The notes under the pieces: generated by a model
Told to the model about the DNA's origin: nothing
Databases searched by the model: none
The model's input: the letters and a program-made list of their open reading frames with translations, nothing else
Program-made: the position numbers and the translations under genes
Assembly: GCF_000426245.1 (NCBI RefSeq)
Contig: NZ_AUEZ01000038.1
Span: 1-64,000 of the forward strand
Direction: 5' to 3'
DNA: 64,000 bases
Source of the DNA: Bradyrhizobium sp. Ai1a-2
GTDB taxonomy: Bacteria; Pseudomonadota; Alphaproteobacteria; Rhizobiales; Xanthobacteraceae
Shown here: in pieces, positions 15,960 through 25,237 of the stretch
How the letters are laid out: each line of letters starts with the position of its first letter
Numbering within the stretch: position 1 is the stretch's first letter

Positions 15960-17393
15960 ATGGAGATGCCAGTGACGGATCAAGGCCTTGTGCGGGCGAC
16001 CGCCTGCACAGTCGTGGACAAATTGCGCACCGGCGAGGTCACCCCGCTCGACCTGCTCGATGTCCTGGAAAAACGGATCGCGGAGGTCGACGACAAGGTC
16101 AATGCGCTGCCCATCCTGTGCTTCGACCGTGCGCGAAAGCGCGCCGAAGCGCTGATGCAGAAACCGGCCGCGGAGCGGGGCCTGCTTGCCGGCCTGCCGG
16201 TGCCGATCAAGGACCTCACCAATGTCGCTGAGGTCCTCACCACGCAGGGATCGCCGATCTTCAAGGATACCGTGGCCACAAGGTCCGATATCGTTGTCAC
16301 GCAACTGGAAGCGAATGGCGGTGTGGTCTACGCCAAGTCGAACACGCCGGAATTCGGCGCCGGCGCCAACACCTTCAACGAAGTGTTCGGCGCGACATTG
16401 AACCCCTGGGACACGTCACGCTCGGCAGCCGGCTCTTCGGGCGGAGCGGCGGTCGCGCTTGCGACCGGAATGGCGTGGCTTGCCCACGGCACCGACATGG
16501 GTGGCTCGCTACGCAACCCGGCCAGTTTCTGCGGCGTCGTCGGAATGCGGCCCAGCATCGGCCGCGTCGCCCACACGCCGAGCGCCATGATCGATCGCAA
16601 CCTGACCGTTCACGGCCCGATGGCGCGCACTGTCGAAGATCTCGCGCTGTTGCTCGACGCGATGAGCGGCGAGTATGCCGCCGACCCGCTGTCGCTGCCC
16701 GCGCTCGCGACCTCGTTTTTGTCCGCCGCGCGTTCCGGCAAGAAGCCGAAGCGCATCGCCTACTCGCCCGATCTCGGTATCACCCCCGTCGATCCCGAAG
16801 TCAGGGCGGTCACGCAGAAAGCGGCGGAACGCTTTGCCGAGGCAGGCGCCATCGTCGAAGAGGCGCATCCCGATCTCAGCGAAGCCCATGAATGCTTCCA
16901 TGTCCTGCGCGCGTTCGACTTCGCCGTCACCAAGGCGGGCCTGCTCCGCACCAAGCGCGACCTGCTCAAGCCGGAGGTGATCTGGAACATCGAGGAAGGC
17001 CTGAAGTTGACGGTCGAGCAGATCGAGCGCGCCGAAGCCCAGCGCGTCGCCTTGACGGCACGCACCCTCGAATTCTTCGGGACCTACGACCTCTTGCTGA
17101 CGCCTGCGACCATCGTCGCGCCGTTCCCGATCGAGAACCGCTATGTCGCCGAGTGCGACGGCAAGAAGTTCGACAATTACGTGCAGTGGCTCGGCATCGT
17201 CTATGCGATCACACTTGCGTGTTGTCCGGCGCTGTCCCTGCCCTGCGGCTTCACCGCATCCGGCCTACCGGTCGGACTGCAGATGGTGGCGCCACCGCGC
17301 GGCGAGGCCAACCTGCTCGCCGGCGCCAAGGCGCTGGAGGATATTTTGGCCGTGTGCGGCAGCACGCCAATCGATCCGAGGGCGCCGAGGTAA
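15960..17393 (+). CDS. amidase (amidase-signature family)
   Basis: Amide hydrolase of 477 residues with the complete Ser-cis-Ser-Lys triad: Lys84 (VPIKDL), Ser159 (AAGSSGG) and nucleophile Ser183 (DMGGSLRNPA). The amidase signature runs through about 155-190. Substrate is not evident; members cut aliphatic or aryl amides, or act in amide-drug and auxin-like pathways. The start is set at ATG 15960; GTG 15972 has the better-spaced GGAG and may be the true one. Divergent from the broken esterase. Confidence 0.88.
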   Translation: MEMPVTDQGLVRATACTVVDKLRTGEVTPLDLLDVLEKRIAEVDDKVNALPILCFDRARKRAEALMQKPAAERGLLAGLPVPIKDLTNVAEVLTTQGSPIFKDTVATRSDIVVTQLEANGGVVYAKSNTPEFGAGANTFNEVFGATLNPWDTSRSAAGSSGGAAVALATGMAWLAHGTDMGGSLRNPASFCGVVGMRPSIGRVAHTPSAMIDRNLTVHGPMARTVEDLALLLDAMSGEYAADPLSLPALATSFLSAARSGKKPKRIAYSPDLGITPVDPEVRAVTQKAAERFAEAGAIVEEAHPDLSEAHECFHVLRAFDFAVTKAGLLRTKRDLLKPEVIWNIEEGLKLTVEQIERAEAQRVALTARTLEFFGTYDLLLTPATIVAPFPIENRYVAECDGKKFDNYVQWLGIVYAITLACCPALSLPCGFTASGLPVGLQMVAPPRGEANLLAGAKALEDILAVCGSTPIDPRAPR

Positions 17394-17415
17394 GGCTTGC
17401 GGATCTCCGCTCTCG

Positions 17416-17544
17416 CCCCTCATCCTGAGGAGCGCGCTTGCGCGCGTCTCGCAGGATGAGGCCACCAGATGGGCCTCATGGTTCTCCCGGCGATGCGAAG
17501 CATCGTCTGGTGACGGCGCTTACGCGCCTCCTCACCATGAGGGG
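17416..17544. repeat. composite palindromic repeat family D, copy 2 (inverted relative to copy 1)
   Basis: Reads as the reverse complement of the element at 12657-12788, sharing the CCTCATCCTGAGGAG end, the GCGATGCGAAGCATCGTC core and the CTCACCATGAGGGG end. It fills most of the 274-base gap between the amidase and the MHS transporter. Confidence 0.8.
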
Positions 17545-17667
17545 AGAGAGACGCGTCCATCGGCAATTGCGCTGGCGACATTTGACGTGCTACCGGGGCC
17601 TCAACCGCTCTCGACGCCGTGATGCATGTCGGGCCGGATGATCAAATTGCCGTTCGTGGAGTTCCAT

Positions 17668-18990
17668 ATGACAGATCAGGCCGCCAGCATCGGCGACGAG
17701 CCCCTCGACATTCAGGACGTCGAACGTCGCATCAAGGCGATCTTCATCGGCTCGGTCGGCAATCTCGTCGAGTGGTACGATTTCTACGCCTACACTGCTT
17801 TTGCGCTGTATTTCGCACCGGCGTTCTTTCCCGGCAGCGATCCGGTGGTGCAGCAGCTCAATGCGGCCGTGGTGTTTGCCGCGACCTTCCTGATGCGGCC
17901 GCTCGGCGGCTGGCTGTTCGGCTTCATCGCCGACCGTTACGGACGACGGCTGTCGCTCACGGTTTCCGTGGTCTGCATGTGCTTCGGCTCGCTGATCATC
18001 GCGGTGACGCCGACCTACGCCACGATCGGCTTTGCCGCGCCCGCGATCCTCGCATTGGCGCGCGTGATCGAGGGCCTCAGCCTTGGCGGCGAATATGGCG
18101 CGAGCGCCACCTATCTCAGCGAGGTCGCCGACGCCAAGAATCGCGGCTTCTATTCGAGCTTCCAATACGTCACCTTGATCGGCGGCCAGCTCACTGCGAT
18201 CATCGTGCTGCTCCTGCTGCAGAAGGTGTTCTTGACGCCGGAACAGCTAAAGGACTGGGGCTGGCGGATTCCCTTCGCGATTGGTGCGGCGCTTGCCGTG
18301 ATCGCAGCGGTGATGCGGCGCAGCCTGCAGGAAACCGATGCCTTCGAGGAAGCAAAGAAGGCCAGCAAGCCGACCGGCTCGATCACGAAGCTCCTGAACT
18401 ACCCGCGCGAACTGCTGCTGGTGGTCGGCCTGACCGCGGGCGGCACCGCGGCGTTCTACACCTTCACCACCTATATGCAGACCTTCGTCAAATTGTCGGT
18501 CGGCCTCACCGAAGACCAGACCACTTTCGTGATCTTCGGCTCGTTGATTTTCGCAACCATTCTTCAGCCGCTCTACGGCGCGCTGTCCGATCGCATCGGC
18601 CGCAAGCCGCTCCTGATCTTCTTCGGCGTAGCCGGCACGCTCGCCACCGTACCGATCCTGACCGCGCTGAAAGATACCAAGTCGCCCTTCATCGCATTCC
18701 TCTTGATCTGCGGCGCCTGGATCTTCACCGCCGGCTACACGTCGATCAACGCCGTGGTGAAGGCGGAACTGTTTCCGACCAATGTCCGCGCGCTCGGTGT
18801 CGGCCTGCCCTATGCGATCACGGTGTCTCTGTTCGGCGGCACGGCACCGGCCGTCGCGCTCTATTTCAAGAGCCTCGGCCATGAGCAATGGTTCTATTAC
18901 TACCTCAGCGGCATGATCTTCCTCTCGCTCCTGATCTATGCAACCATGCGCGACACCAAGAGTGAATCGGCGATGCATCGCCACGAGTGA
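17668..18990 (+). CDS. MFS transporter, metabolite:H+ symporter (MHS) family
   Basis: Twelve-helix permease of 440 residues resembling alpha-ketoglutarate permease KgtP and relatives. Seen: GNLVEWYDFYAYTAFALYF near the N-terminus, the loop 2-3 motif GFIADRYGRR, RVIEGLSLGGEYG, and the second-half motif GALSDRIGRKPLL. It would import a dicarboxylate or similar organic anion with protons. ATG 17668 has GTGGAG seven bases upstream. A molybdopterin oxidoreductase gene begins six bases after its stop, probably in one operon. Confidence 0.88.
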   Translation: MTDQAASIGDEPLDIQDVERRIKAIFIGSVGNLVEWYDFYAYTAFALYFAPAFFPGSDPVVQQLNAAVVFAATFLMRPLGGWLFGFIADRYGRRLSLTVSVVCMCFGSLIIAVTPTYATIGFAAPAILALARVIEGLSLGGEYGASATYLSEVADAKNRGFYSSFQYVTLIGGQLTAIIVLLLLQKVFLTPEQLKDWGWRIPFAIGAALAVIAAVMRRSLQETDAFEEAKKASKPTGSITKLLNYPRELLLVVGLTAGGTAAFYTFTTYMQTFVKLSVGLTEDQTTFVIFGSLIFATILQPLYGALSDRIGRKPLLIFFGVAGTLATVPILTALKDTKSPFIAFLLICGAWIFTAGYTSINAVVKAELFPTNVRALGVGLPYAITVSLFGGTAPAVALYFKSLGHEQWFYYYLSGMIFLSLLIYATMRDTKSESAMHRHE

Positions 18991-18996
18991 CGCCAA

Positions 18997-19662
18997 ATGG
19001 CTGACGACCAGGAGCCGCCGCCGGAAAGCAAGCTGACGCGCAGCAAGGAGCGCTGGGCACGCGAGGGCCGCTTCCTCACCGGCAGGATCTCGCGTCCCGA
19101 GGAGCAGCGCCTGCCGCCGGGCCAGCATCTCACCCGCGACTGGCCGACGCTCGATCTCGGATTGACGCCGGAGATTTCCCGCGAGCGTTGGCGGCTCGAC
19201 GTCTATGGCGCAGTTGAACATCCGGTGTTCTGGGATTGGACCCAGTTCACCGCGCAGCCGCAGTCGCAATTCATCTCCGACATCCATTGCGTCACCACCT
19301 GGTCGCGCTACGACAATCAGTGGCAGGGTCTTGCGACCCGCGATCTCTTGGCTGCCTGCGAGCCGCATGAAGATGCACATTTCGTGGTGCTGCATTCCTA
19401 CGACGGTTACACCACGAATCTGGCGCTGGAGGATTTTGCCGCCGAGGACGCGCTGCTGGCCCATAGCTGGTCAGGCAAACCGCTGACCGAAGAGCATGGC
19501 GGCCCGGTGCGGCTCGTTGTGCCGCATCTCTATTTCTGGAAGAGCGCCAAATGGCTGCAGGCGATCGAATTCCTCACGCGGGATGCGCCGGGCTATTGGG
19601 AAGTCCGCGGCTATCACAACCGCGGCGATCCCTGGAAGGAAGAACGTTACTCAGGCGACTGA
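18997..19662 (+). CDS. sulfite oxidase-like molybdopterin-dependent oxidoreductase (soluble)
   Basis: Protein of 221 residues consisting of the Oxidored_molyb fold only. Cys98 in SDIHCVTTWSRYDN is the expected molybdenum ligand. No Tat or Sec signal and no heme or dimerisation domain are seen, so unlike MsrP/YedY it is predicted cytoplasmic. The reaction is unknown. It is six bases behind the MHS transporter gene, suggesting that the two are expressed together. Confidence 0.87.
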   Translation: MADDQEPPPESKLTRSKERWAREGRFLTGRISRPEEQRLPPGQHLTRDWPTLDLGLTPEISRERWRLDVYGAVEHPVFWDWTQFTAQPQSQFISDIHCVTTWSRYDNQWQGLATRDLLAACEPHEDAHFVVLHSYDGYTTNLALEDFAAEDALLAHSWSGKPLTEEHGGPVRLVVPHLYFWKSAKWLQAIEFLTRDAPGYWEVRGYHNRGDPWKEERYSGD

Positions 19663-19680
19663 CTGCTGTCGGTGGCGTTC

Positions 19681-19810
19681 TTCACCTCTCCCATAGGAAG
19701 AGGTCGAATTTCGAGCGTAGCGAGAAATTCGGGTGAGGGGTTACGTTCTACGAGGGACCTGAACCCCTCACCCGGCGCTGCGCGCCGACCTCTCCTATGG
19801 GAGAGGTGAA
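19681..19810. repeat. palindromic repeat family E, copy 1
   Basis: Outer arms TTCACCTCTCCCATAGGA and TCCTATGGGAGAGGTGAA surround inner GGGTGAGGGGTT / CCCCTCACCC arms. It fills the gap between the molybdopterin enzyme and the hydrolase-OsmC fusion. Confidence 0.85.
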
Positions 19811-19833
19811 GAAAACCGTGATGGAGGGTAGCC

Positions 19834-21060
19834 GTGCCGACTGAACGATTCCAGTTCGCAAGCTCGGAAGGACACCAGCTCGCCGCCGCGCTGGATACGC
19901 CTGACGGCGAGATTCACGCTTATGCGCTGTTTGCGCATTGCTTCACCTGCGGCAAGGATGTGCTGGCGGCCAAGCGCATTGCGGTCGCGCTTGCCGCCAA
20001 AGGCATCGCGGTGCTGCGCTTTGATTTCACGGGGCTCGGCTCCAGCGAAGGCGATTTCGCCAATTCGACCTTCTCGTCCAACGTCGCCGATCTCGTTCGT
20101 GCCGCCGATCATCTGCGCGAAAGCCGCAAAGCGCCCGATCTCCTGATCGGCCACAGCCTCGGCGGCGCTGCGATCCTCGCTGCTGCCGCGCAGATTCCGG
20201 AGGCGAAGGCCATCGTCACCATCGCCGCGCCGTCCGATCCCGCCCACGTCACCCACTTGCTCAAGGACCAGGTCGACAACATCCGCGAGAAAGGCGAAGT
20301 GGAGGTCTCGCTCGCCGGTCGCCCGTTCCGCATCAAGCGCGAATTCCTCGATGACGTCGCCGAGCAGAATCTGCTGGCGCAGGTCGCGAAGCTGCACAAG
20401 GCGCTGTTGATCATGCATGCGCCGACCGACGACACCGTCGGCATCGAGAACGCCACCAAGCTGTTCATCGCGGCCAAGCACCCCAAGAGCTTCGTCACGC
20501 TCGCCGATGCCGATCACCTCCTCACCGACAAGCGCGACACCACCTATGCCGCCGACGTCATCACGGCCTGGTCCGAGCGCTATATCGGGCCTGCGGTGCT
20601 CGGGCCTGCCGCAGATCGCACCGAGGCGCCGCGCCATGTCGTGGTGCGCGAGACCCGCGACAGCAAATTCCAGCAGATTGTCACCACCGGCCCGCACCGA
20701 TTGCTGGCCGACGAACCGGTCGCGGTCGGCGGCGAGGACTCAGGTCCCGGCCCCTACGATCTCGTGCTCGCGGGACTTGGCGCCTGCACCTCGATGACGA
20801 TGCGCATGTATGCCGACCGCAAGGCGCTGCCGCTCGATCGCGTCACGGTGACGCTGACGCATAGCAAGATCTACGCGAAGGATTGCGCCGAGTGCGAGAC
20901 GCGCGATGGCATGCTCGACCAGATCGACCGCGTGATCAAGATCGAGGGCCCGTCGCTCGACGCCGACCAGCGCAAGCGGCTGATGGAGATCGCCGACAAG
21001 TGCCCGGTGCACCGCACGCTGACGTCAGAGGTGCGCATCGTGACGAAGCCTGCGGATTGA
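19834..21060 (+). CDS. bifunctional alpha/beta hydrolase / OsmC family protein
   Basis: Fusion of 408 residues. Residues 1-250 form an alpha/beta hydrolase with Ser108 (GHSLGG), an acidic pair near 199-200 and His228 (DADHLL). Residues from about 268 form an OsmC/Ohr-like domain with the two redox cysteines Cys318 (GLGACTS) and Cys390 (DKCPVHRTL). OsmC-type cysteine pairs reduce organic hydroperoxides; the hydrolase might release peroxidised acyl groups for that step, which is inference. The start is GTG 19834 behind GGAGGG. This fusion architecture is known in many proteobacteria. Confidence 0.9.
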   Translation: MPTERFQFASSEGHQLAAALDTPDGEIHAYALFAHCFTCGKDVLAAKRIAVALAAKGIAVLRFDFTGLGSSEGDFANSTFSSNVADLVRAADHLRESRKAPDLLIGHSLGGAAILAAAAQIPEAKAIVTIAAPSDPAHVTHLLKDQVDNIREKGEVEVSLAGRPFRIKREFLDDVAEQNLLAQVAKLHKALLIMHAPTDDTVGIENATKLFIAAKHPKSFVTLADADHLLTDKRDTTYAADVITAWSERYIGPAVLGPAADRTEAPRHVVVRETRDSKFQQIVTTGPHRLLADEPVAVGGEDSGPGPYDLVLAGLGACTSMTMRMYADRKALPLDRVTVTLTHSKIYAKDCAECETRDGMLDQIDRVIKIEGPSLDADQRKRLMEIADKCPVHRTLTSEVRIVTKPAD

Positions 21061-21115
21061 TCGGCAGTTGGCGTGACGCGATGTCTCCGCGGCGACGCCG
21101 CGCCCCCTCTCGCGC

Positions 21116-22120
21116 TCACGGCCGCAAGATGACGCGGTCGCGCGACGAGCCGGCCACGGCGAGGAACGCCGATTTCGCCTGCTCCAGCGGATAGATCGCG
21201 CTCGCCTTGATCGGAAACGGCTTCAGGTGCCCGCTCGCGAAGCCGGGGCCGAGTTCACGCAGCACCGCGCCGGTCGCCACCGACGACAGGCCCAGCGTGT
21301 CGATGCCGACATAGGTGTGCTGGCCGCGATAGAATTCGAGGATATTGAACTGCACGATGCGGTCAACCGCCGCGATCAAGATCTGCCGCCCACGCAGCGC
21401 CAGCGATTTGTGCGCGGCCTGAAAATAGGGATCGCCGACGGTGTTGAAGACGATGTCGGCGCCCTTGCCATCGGTGAGCTCGCGCACGCGCGCCGCCACA
21501 TTGGTGCTTGAGGCATCGATCATCTCGACCTTCGCGTTGCTGTGTCCTTCATAGGGCTCGCTCTTGCGCACCACGCCGATGACACGCGCGCCTTGCCAGG
21601 TGGCGATCTGCACCGCCGCCTGCCCGACCTTGCCGTTGACGCCCATGATCAGCACGGTCTCGTCGGGTTTTGGCAACCGCGCACGGCGAAAGCCCTCGGT
21701 CGCGGTAACAAAGGGCACGCCGATGCCCGCACCCTCCTCCCACGAAATCCCCTTCGGCTTCTCCACCACCGCCTCGGACTCGACCGCGAGATGCGTCGCA
21801 TGCGTGCCGTCGCGGCGAATGCCGAGATCGCCGGACGAGCCGAACACCTCGCGCCCGATCCACCCTTCGGGCCCGTCGATCACGACGCCGGCATAGTCAC
21901 GGCCCGGCGTGCGCGGGAACACCGCGTAAGGCATCAGCCCGGTCGCGGCCTTCACATCGGAGGGATTGACGGCGGCAGCCTTGATCTCGATCAGCACCTC
22001 ATTCGCCGCGCGCGTCAGCGCGTGCGTTTCGATGGTCGGCGCAAGCGCGGCAGGGTTGTCAGCTTTCGCCAACAGGCGAACGCAGCGGGCTTGGATTGTT
22101 TGGGTGCTCGGTGTCGGCAT
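21116..22120 (-). CDS. zinc-independent MDR alcohol dehydrogenase / quinone oxidoreductase
   Basis: Medium-chain dehydrogenase/reductase of 334 residues. It has the GroES-like N-terminal part with VNPSDVKAATG and PGRDYAGVV, and the nucleotide-binding segment VLIMGVNGKVGQAAVQIA. Catalytic zinc ligands are not apparent, as in the quinone oxidoreductase branch. It lies 84 bases downstream of paaK on the same strand and may be cotranscribed with the paa genes, though no phenylacetate role is established. Confidence 0.85.
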   Translation of the reverse strand: MPTPSTQTIQARCVRLLAKADNPAALAPTIETHALTRAANEVLIEIKAAAVNPSDVKAATGLMPYAVFPRTPGRDYAGVVIDGPEGWIGREVFGSSGDLGIRRDGTHATHLAVESEAVVEKPKGISWEEGAGIGVPFVTATEGFRRARLPKPDETVLIMGVNGKVGQAAVQIATWQGARVIGVVRKSEPYEGHSNAKVEMIDASSTNVAARVRELTDGKGADIVFNTVGDPYFQAAHKSLALRGRQILIAAVDRIVQFNILEFYRGQHTYVGIDTLGLSSVATGAVLRELGPGFASGHLKPFPIKASAIYPLEQAKSAFLAVAGSSRDRVILRP

Positions 22121-22157
22121 CGGGGCGCTGGTCCATTACAACAAGATGGTGGTAGCA

Positions 22158-22175
22158 GCTCCGCTCGCAATGACG
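22158..22175. repeat. fragment of palindromic repeat family A
   Basis: GCTCCGCTCGCAATGACG matches only the right arm of family A, in the gap between paaK and the MDR gene. The left arm is absent. Confidence 0.5.
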
Positions 22176-22204
22176 TAGAGAGAGCGCGGCGCGCTTGAAG
22201 CGAG

Positions 22205-23530
22205 TTACCCCCTCGGCCGCTTGTCGTAAACCCGTTTGGCCTTGCCGAGCGAGCGCTCGAGGGTTTCGGGGGCGACGGCATGGACGCGTGCGGTGATTCC
22301 GATCGTGTTCTTGATGAAGATCGAGACCTTCTCGGCATGCACGACAAGGCCTCTGCCGTCCCAGCTTTCGGGGCGGGCCTCGGCGAGCACGGTCATCTCG
22401 TCCATGCGGCCTTCGCGCGAGAGTTCGATGATGAAATGGCCGCCGCACCAGTCGGTCGCAAGCAGCGCCTCCTCGATCTGGGTCGGGAACACGTTGACGC
22501 CACGCAGGATGATCATGTCGTCCGAGCGACCGGTGACCTTCTCCATCCGCCGCATGCCCGGCCGCGCGGTGCCCGGCAGCAAGCGCGTCAGGTCGCGGGT
22601 GCGGTAGCGGATCACGGGAAAGGCTTCCTTGGTCAGCGACGTGAAGACCAGTTCGCCCTTCTCACCGTCAGGGAGCACCTGTCCGGTCTCGGGATCGATC
22701 ACTTCGGGGTAGAAATGATCTTCCCAGATGTGCAGCCCATCCTTGCTCTCCACGCATTCCTGCGCAACGCCCGGGCCGATCACCTCGGAGAGGCCGTAGA
22801 TGTCGGTCGCGTCCATGTCGAAGGCGTGCTCGATCTCGGCGCGCATCGCGTTGGTCCAGGGTTCGGCGCCGAAGATGCCGAACTTCAGCGAGGAGTTTCG
22901 TGGATCGAGTCCCTGCCGCCTGAACTCATCCAATATCGCCAGCATGTAGCTCGGCGTCACCGTGATGATGTCGGGCCGGAAATCATTGATGAGCTGCACC
23001 TGCCGCTCGGTCATGCCGCCGGAGACCGGCACCACCGTGCAGCCGAGCTGCTCGGCGCCGTAGTGCACGCCGAGCCCGCCGGTGAACAGGCCATAGCCGT
23101 AGGCATTGTGGATGATCATGCCGCGGCGGCCGCCGGCGGCGCGGATCGATCGCGCCATCACGTCCGACCAGATGTCGATATCGGCTTGCGTGTAGCCGAC
23201 CACGATCGGCTTGCCGGTCGTGCCGGAGGAGGCGTGGACGCGCACCAGCTTCTCGCGCGGCACCGCGAACATGTTGAACGGGTAGTTGTCGCGCAGGTCG
23301 GTCTTGACCGTGAACGGGAATTTCGCGAGGTCGGAAAGCTCGCGGAAATCGAACGGACGCACGCCGGCCGCATCGAAGGCGCGCTTATAATGCCCGACGT
23401 TGTCATAGGCGTGCTGCAACGACCAGGCGAGCCGCTTGGTCTGCAGCGCCATGATCGCATCGCGCGAGGCGCTTTCGGTCTCGTCCATCTCGGCGCTGTA
23501 ACCACTTCCCGTCGACTTGAGCTTTGGCAT
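22205..23530 (-). CDS. paaK: phenylacetate-CoA ligase
   Basis: Adenylate-forming enzyme of 441 residues that activates phenylacetate to phenylacetyl-CoA with ATP, the entry step of the paa pathway. The AMP-binding P-loop is VRVHASSGTTGKPIVVGYT, followed by YGYGLFTGGLG, the motif YGLSEVIGPGVAQEC, and RYRTRDLT near the C-terminal domain. Length is normal for PaaK. ATG 23530. It lies 24 bases after paaI and is the last recognised paa gene of the cluster. Confidence 0.95.
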   Translation of the reverse strand: MPKLKSTGSGYSAEMDETESASRDAIMALQTKRLAWSLQHAYDNVGHYKRAFDAAGVRPFDFRELSDLAKFPFTVKTDLRDNYPFNMFAVPREKLVRVHASSGTTGKPIVVGYTQADIDIWSDVMARSIRAAGGRRGMIIHNAYGYGLFTGGLGVHYGAEQLGCTVVPVSGGMTERQVQLINDFRPDIITVTPSYMLAILDEFRRQGLDPRNSSLKFGIFGAEPWTNAMRAEIEHAFDMDATDIYGLSEVIGPGVAQECVESKDGLHIWEDHFYPEVIDPETGQVLPDGEKGELVFTSLTKEAFPVIRYRTRDLTRLLPGTARPGMRRMEKVTGRSDDMIILRGVNVFPTQIEEALLATDWCGGHFIIELSREGRMDEMTVLAEARPESWDGRGLVVHAEKVSIFIKNTIGITARVHAVAPETLERSLGKAKRVYDKRPRG

Positions 23531-23554
23531 GGCGGTGGCGCGTTTCCCTGATGT

Positions 23555-24019
23555 CTATTTTTGCTTGGTCTCGTTGTCCGCCGCCGGCAGCCAGGTGCCG
23601 CCGATCACGCGGGAGTGGCCGCGGAATTCGGCGATCACATCATCGCCTGCGGTGACGCGGACGTCATAGATTCCGGATCGCCCGCTGCGCGAGATCTCGC
23701 GCGCGGTGGCGGTCAGGCGGTCGCCGAGCTTGCCGGGCCGGATGAAGGTGATGCTGCCTTGCGCGGCGACGACGCGTTCATTGTGGCTGTTGCAGGCGAA
23801 GGCGAAGGCGGAGTCGGCCAGCGTGAAGATGAAGCCGCCATGGGCGATGCGCTGGCCGTTGACCATCTGCGGCGCAATCGTCATCGCAAGCGTCGCCTGC
23901 CCCGGCTTGATCTCGACGATCTCCATGCCGAGGCCCTTGCTGGCGTCGTCCTCCTTCCACATCGCCTCGGCGCAGGCGCGCGCGAGGTCTTCAGGCGAAA
24001 GCGTGGCCTTGACGTTCAC
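23555..24019 (-). CDS. paaI: hydroxyphenylacetyl-CoA thioesterase PaaI
   Basis: Hot-dog-fold thioesterase of about 154 residues; HGGFIFTLADSAFAFACNS is the PaaI active-site segment. In the pathway it releases CoA from dead-end ring-hydroxylated intermediates and protects the CoA pool. The start is taken as GTG 24019, six bases after GGGAG; the upstream TTG is too close to that site. Confidence 0.92.
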   Translation of the reverse strand: MNVKATLSPEDLARACAEAMWKEDDASKGLGMEIVEIKPGQATLAMTIAPQMVNGQRIAHGGFIFTLADSAFAFACNSHNERVVAAQGSITFIRPGKLGDRLTATAREISRSGRSGIYDVRVTAGDDVIAEFRGHSRVIGGTWLPAADNETKQK

Positions 24020-24106
24020 GTTCAACTCCCTGTCGCCGGGCCCGTTGGAAGGGGCCTCGTTGCGTTAGTTGTGAGGCGCAGCGGCGAAGGTGTCAACGCT
24101 TGCGCT

Positions 24107-24142
24107 CGTCATTCCGGGGCGCGAAGCGAACCCGGAATGACG
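24107..24142. repeat. short palindrome downstream of paaE (family H)
   Basis: Perfect twelve-base arms CGTCATTCCGGG and CCCGGAATGACG with a twelve-base loop begin immediately after the paaE stop codon and precede paaI. It could form a stem in the mRNA between the two genes. Confidence 0.75.
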
Positions 24143-24143
24143 A

Positions 24144-25223
24144 TCACACGTGGTCGTAATCGACCACGACCTTGTCGGAGCACGGCCGCGCCTGGCAGGT
24201 CAGGATGAAACCGGCCTGCAATTCCCAGGGCTCCAGCGAGTAATTCAGCTCCATCTCCGCCTTGCCCTCGACGAGCTTGGCGCGGCAGGTCGAGCACATG
24301 CCGCCCTTGCAGGCGAAGGGCAGGTCGATGCCGGCGCGCAGCGCAGCATCGAGGATGGCCTCACCGTCCGCCACCGGCACTTCGCGCCGCTTGCCGTCGA
24401 TGATCAGCGAGGCCAGTGCCTTCGGCGGCGCGCCCGGCTCCACGATCTTTTTCGGCCGCGGCTTGCCGCCGAACTCGGAGACGAAGCGCTCGACGTGGAT
24501 CTTGTCATCGCCGAGGCCAAGTTCACGGCAGGTCGCCTCGATCTCCTCGCTCATCCCGATCGGGCCACAGATGAAGACGTGATCGACGCTCGCCGCCGGC
24601 ACCAGCGAGCGCAGCAACACCCCCACCTTCTCGCCGTCGAGCCGGCCATGCAGGATCGGGATGTCCTGCTCCTCGCCTGAGATGACGTGGAACAGCGAAA
24701 ACCGCTGCATGAAGCGATCCTTCAATTCCTCCAGCTCTTCGAGGAACAGCATGCCCGATGTCGAGCGATTGCCGTAGAACAGGAAGAAGCGGCTTTGTGG
24801 CTCGCGCGCCAGCACGCCCTTGATGATCGACAGGATCGGCGTGATGCCACTTCCCGCGGCAAAGCCGACATGGACCCGCGCCTCCTCGGGCGCCGGCGCG
24901 ACGCCGAAGCGGCCGGTCGGGGTCATCACGTCGAGCTCGTCGCCGGCCTTGAGGTCTTCCGCAGCCCAGTTCGAGAACGCGCCGCCGTCGACCTTCTTCA
25001 CGGCAATCCGCAGTTCGCCATCGTCTGGGCCGGAACAGATCGAATAGGACCGGCGCACTTCCTCGCCGTCGAGCGTGGTGCGCAGGGTCAGGTATTGACC
25101 CGGCGCAAAGCTGTAATCGCTAGCGAGCTCCCTCGGGATCGCAAACGTCATCGATATCGCGTCCGCGGTTTCACGACGCAGGTCGTGGACGGCAAGGCGA
25201 TGAAAGCGGGGTGAGAGCGACAT
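24144..25223 (-). CDS. paaE: phenylacetyl-CoA 1,2-epoxidase reductase subunit
   Basis: Electron-transfer subunit of 359 residues for the epoxidase. The N-terminal FAD/NAD(P) ferredoxin-reductase module has RRSYSICSG and GFAAGSGITPILS; the C-terminal plant-type 2Fe-2S domain has CKGGMCSTCRAKL and a late FILTCQARP, giving the C-x4-C-x2-C...C pattern. It passes electrons from NADPH to the di-iron centre of PaaA. ATG 25223 lies behind GGGAGA. A family A repeat separates it from paaD. Confidence 0.94.
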   Translation of the reverse strand: MSLSPRFHRLAVHDLRRETADAISMTFAIPRELASDYSFAPGQYLTLRTTLDGEEVRRSYSICSGPDDGELRIAVKKVDGGAFSNWAAEDLKAGDELDVMTPTGRFGVAPAPEEARVHVGFAAGSGITPILSIIKGVLAREPQSRFFLFYGNRSTSGMLFLEELEELKDRFMQRFSLFHVISGEEQDIPILHGRLDGEKVGVLLRSLVPAASVDHVFICGPIGMSEEIEATCRELGLGDDKIHVERFVSEFGGKPRPKKIVEPGAPPKALASLIIDGKRREVPVADGEAILDAALRAGIDLPFACKGGMCSTCRAKLVEGKAEMELNYSLEPWELQAGFILTCQARPCSDKVVVDYDHV

Positions 25224-25237
25224 CAACTATCTCCCAC

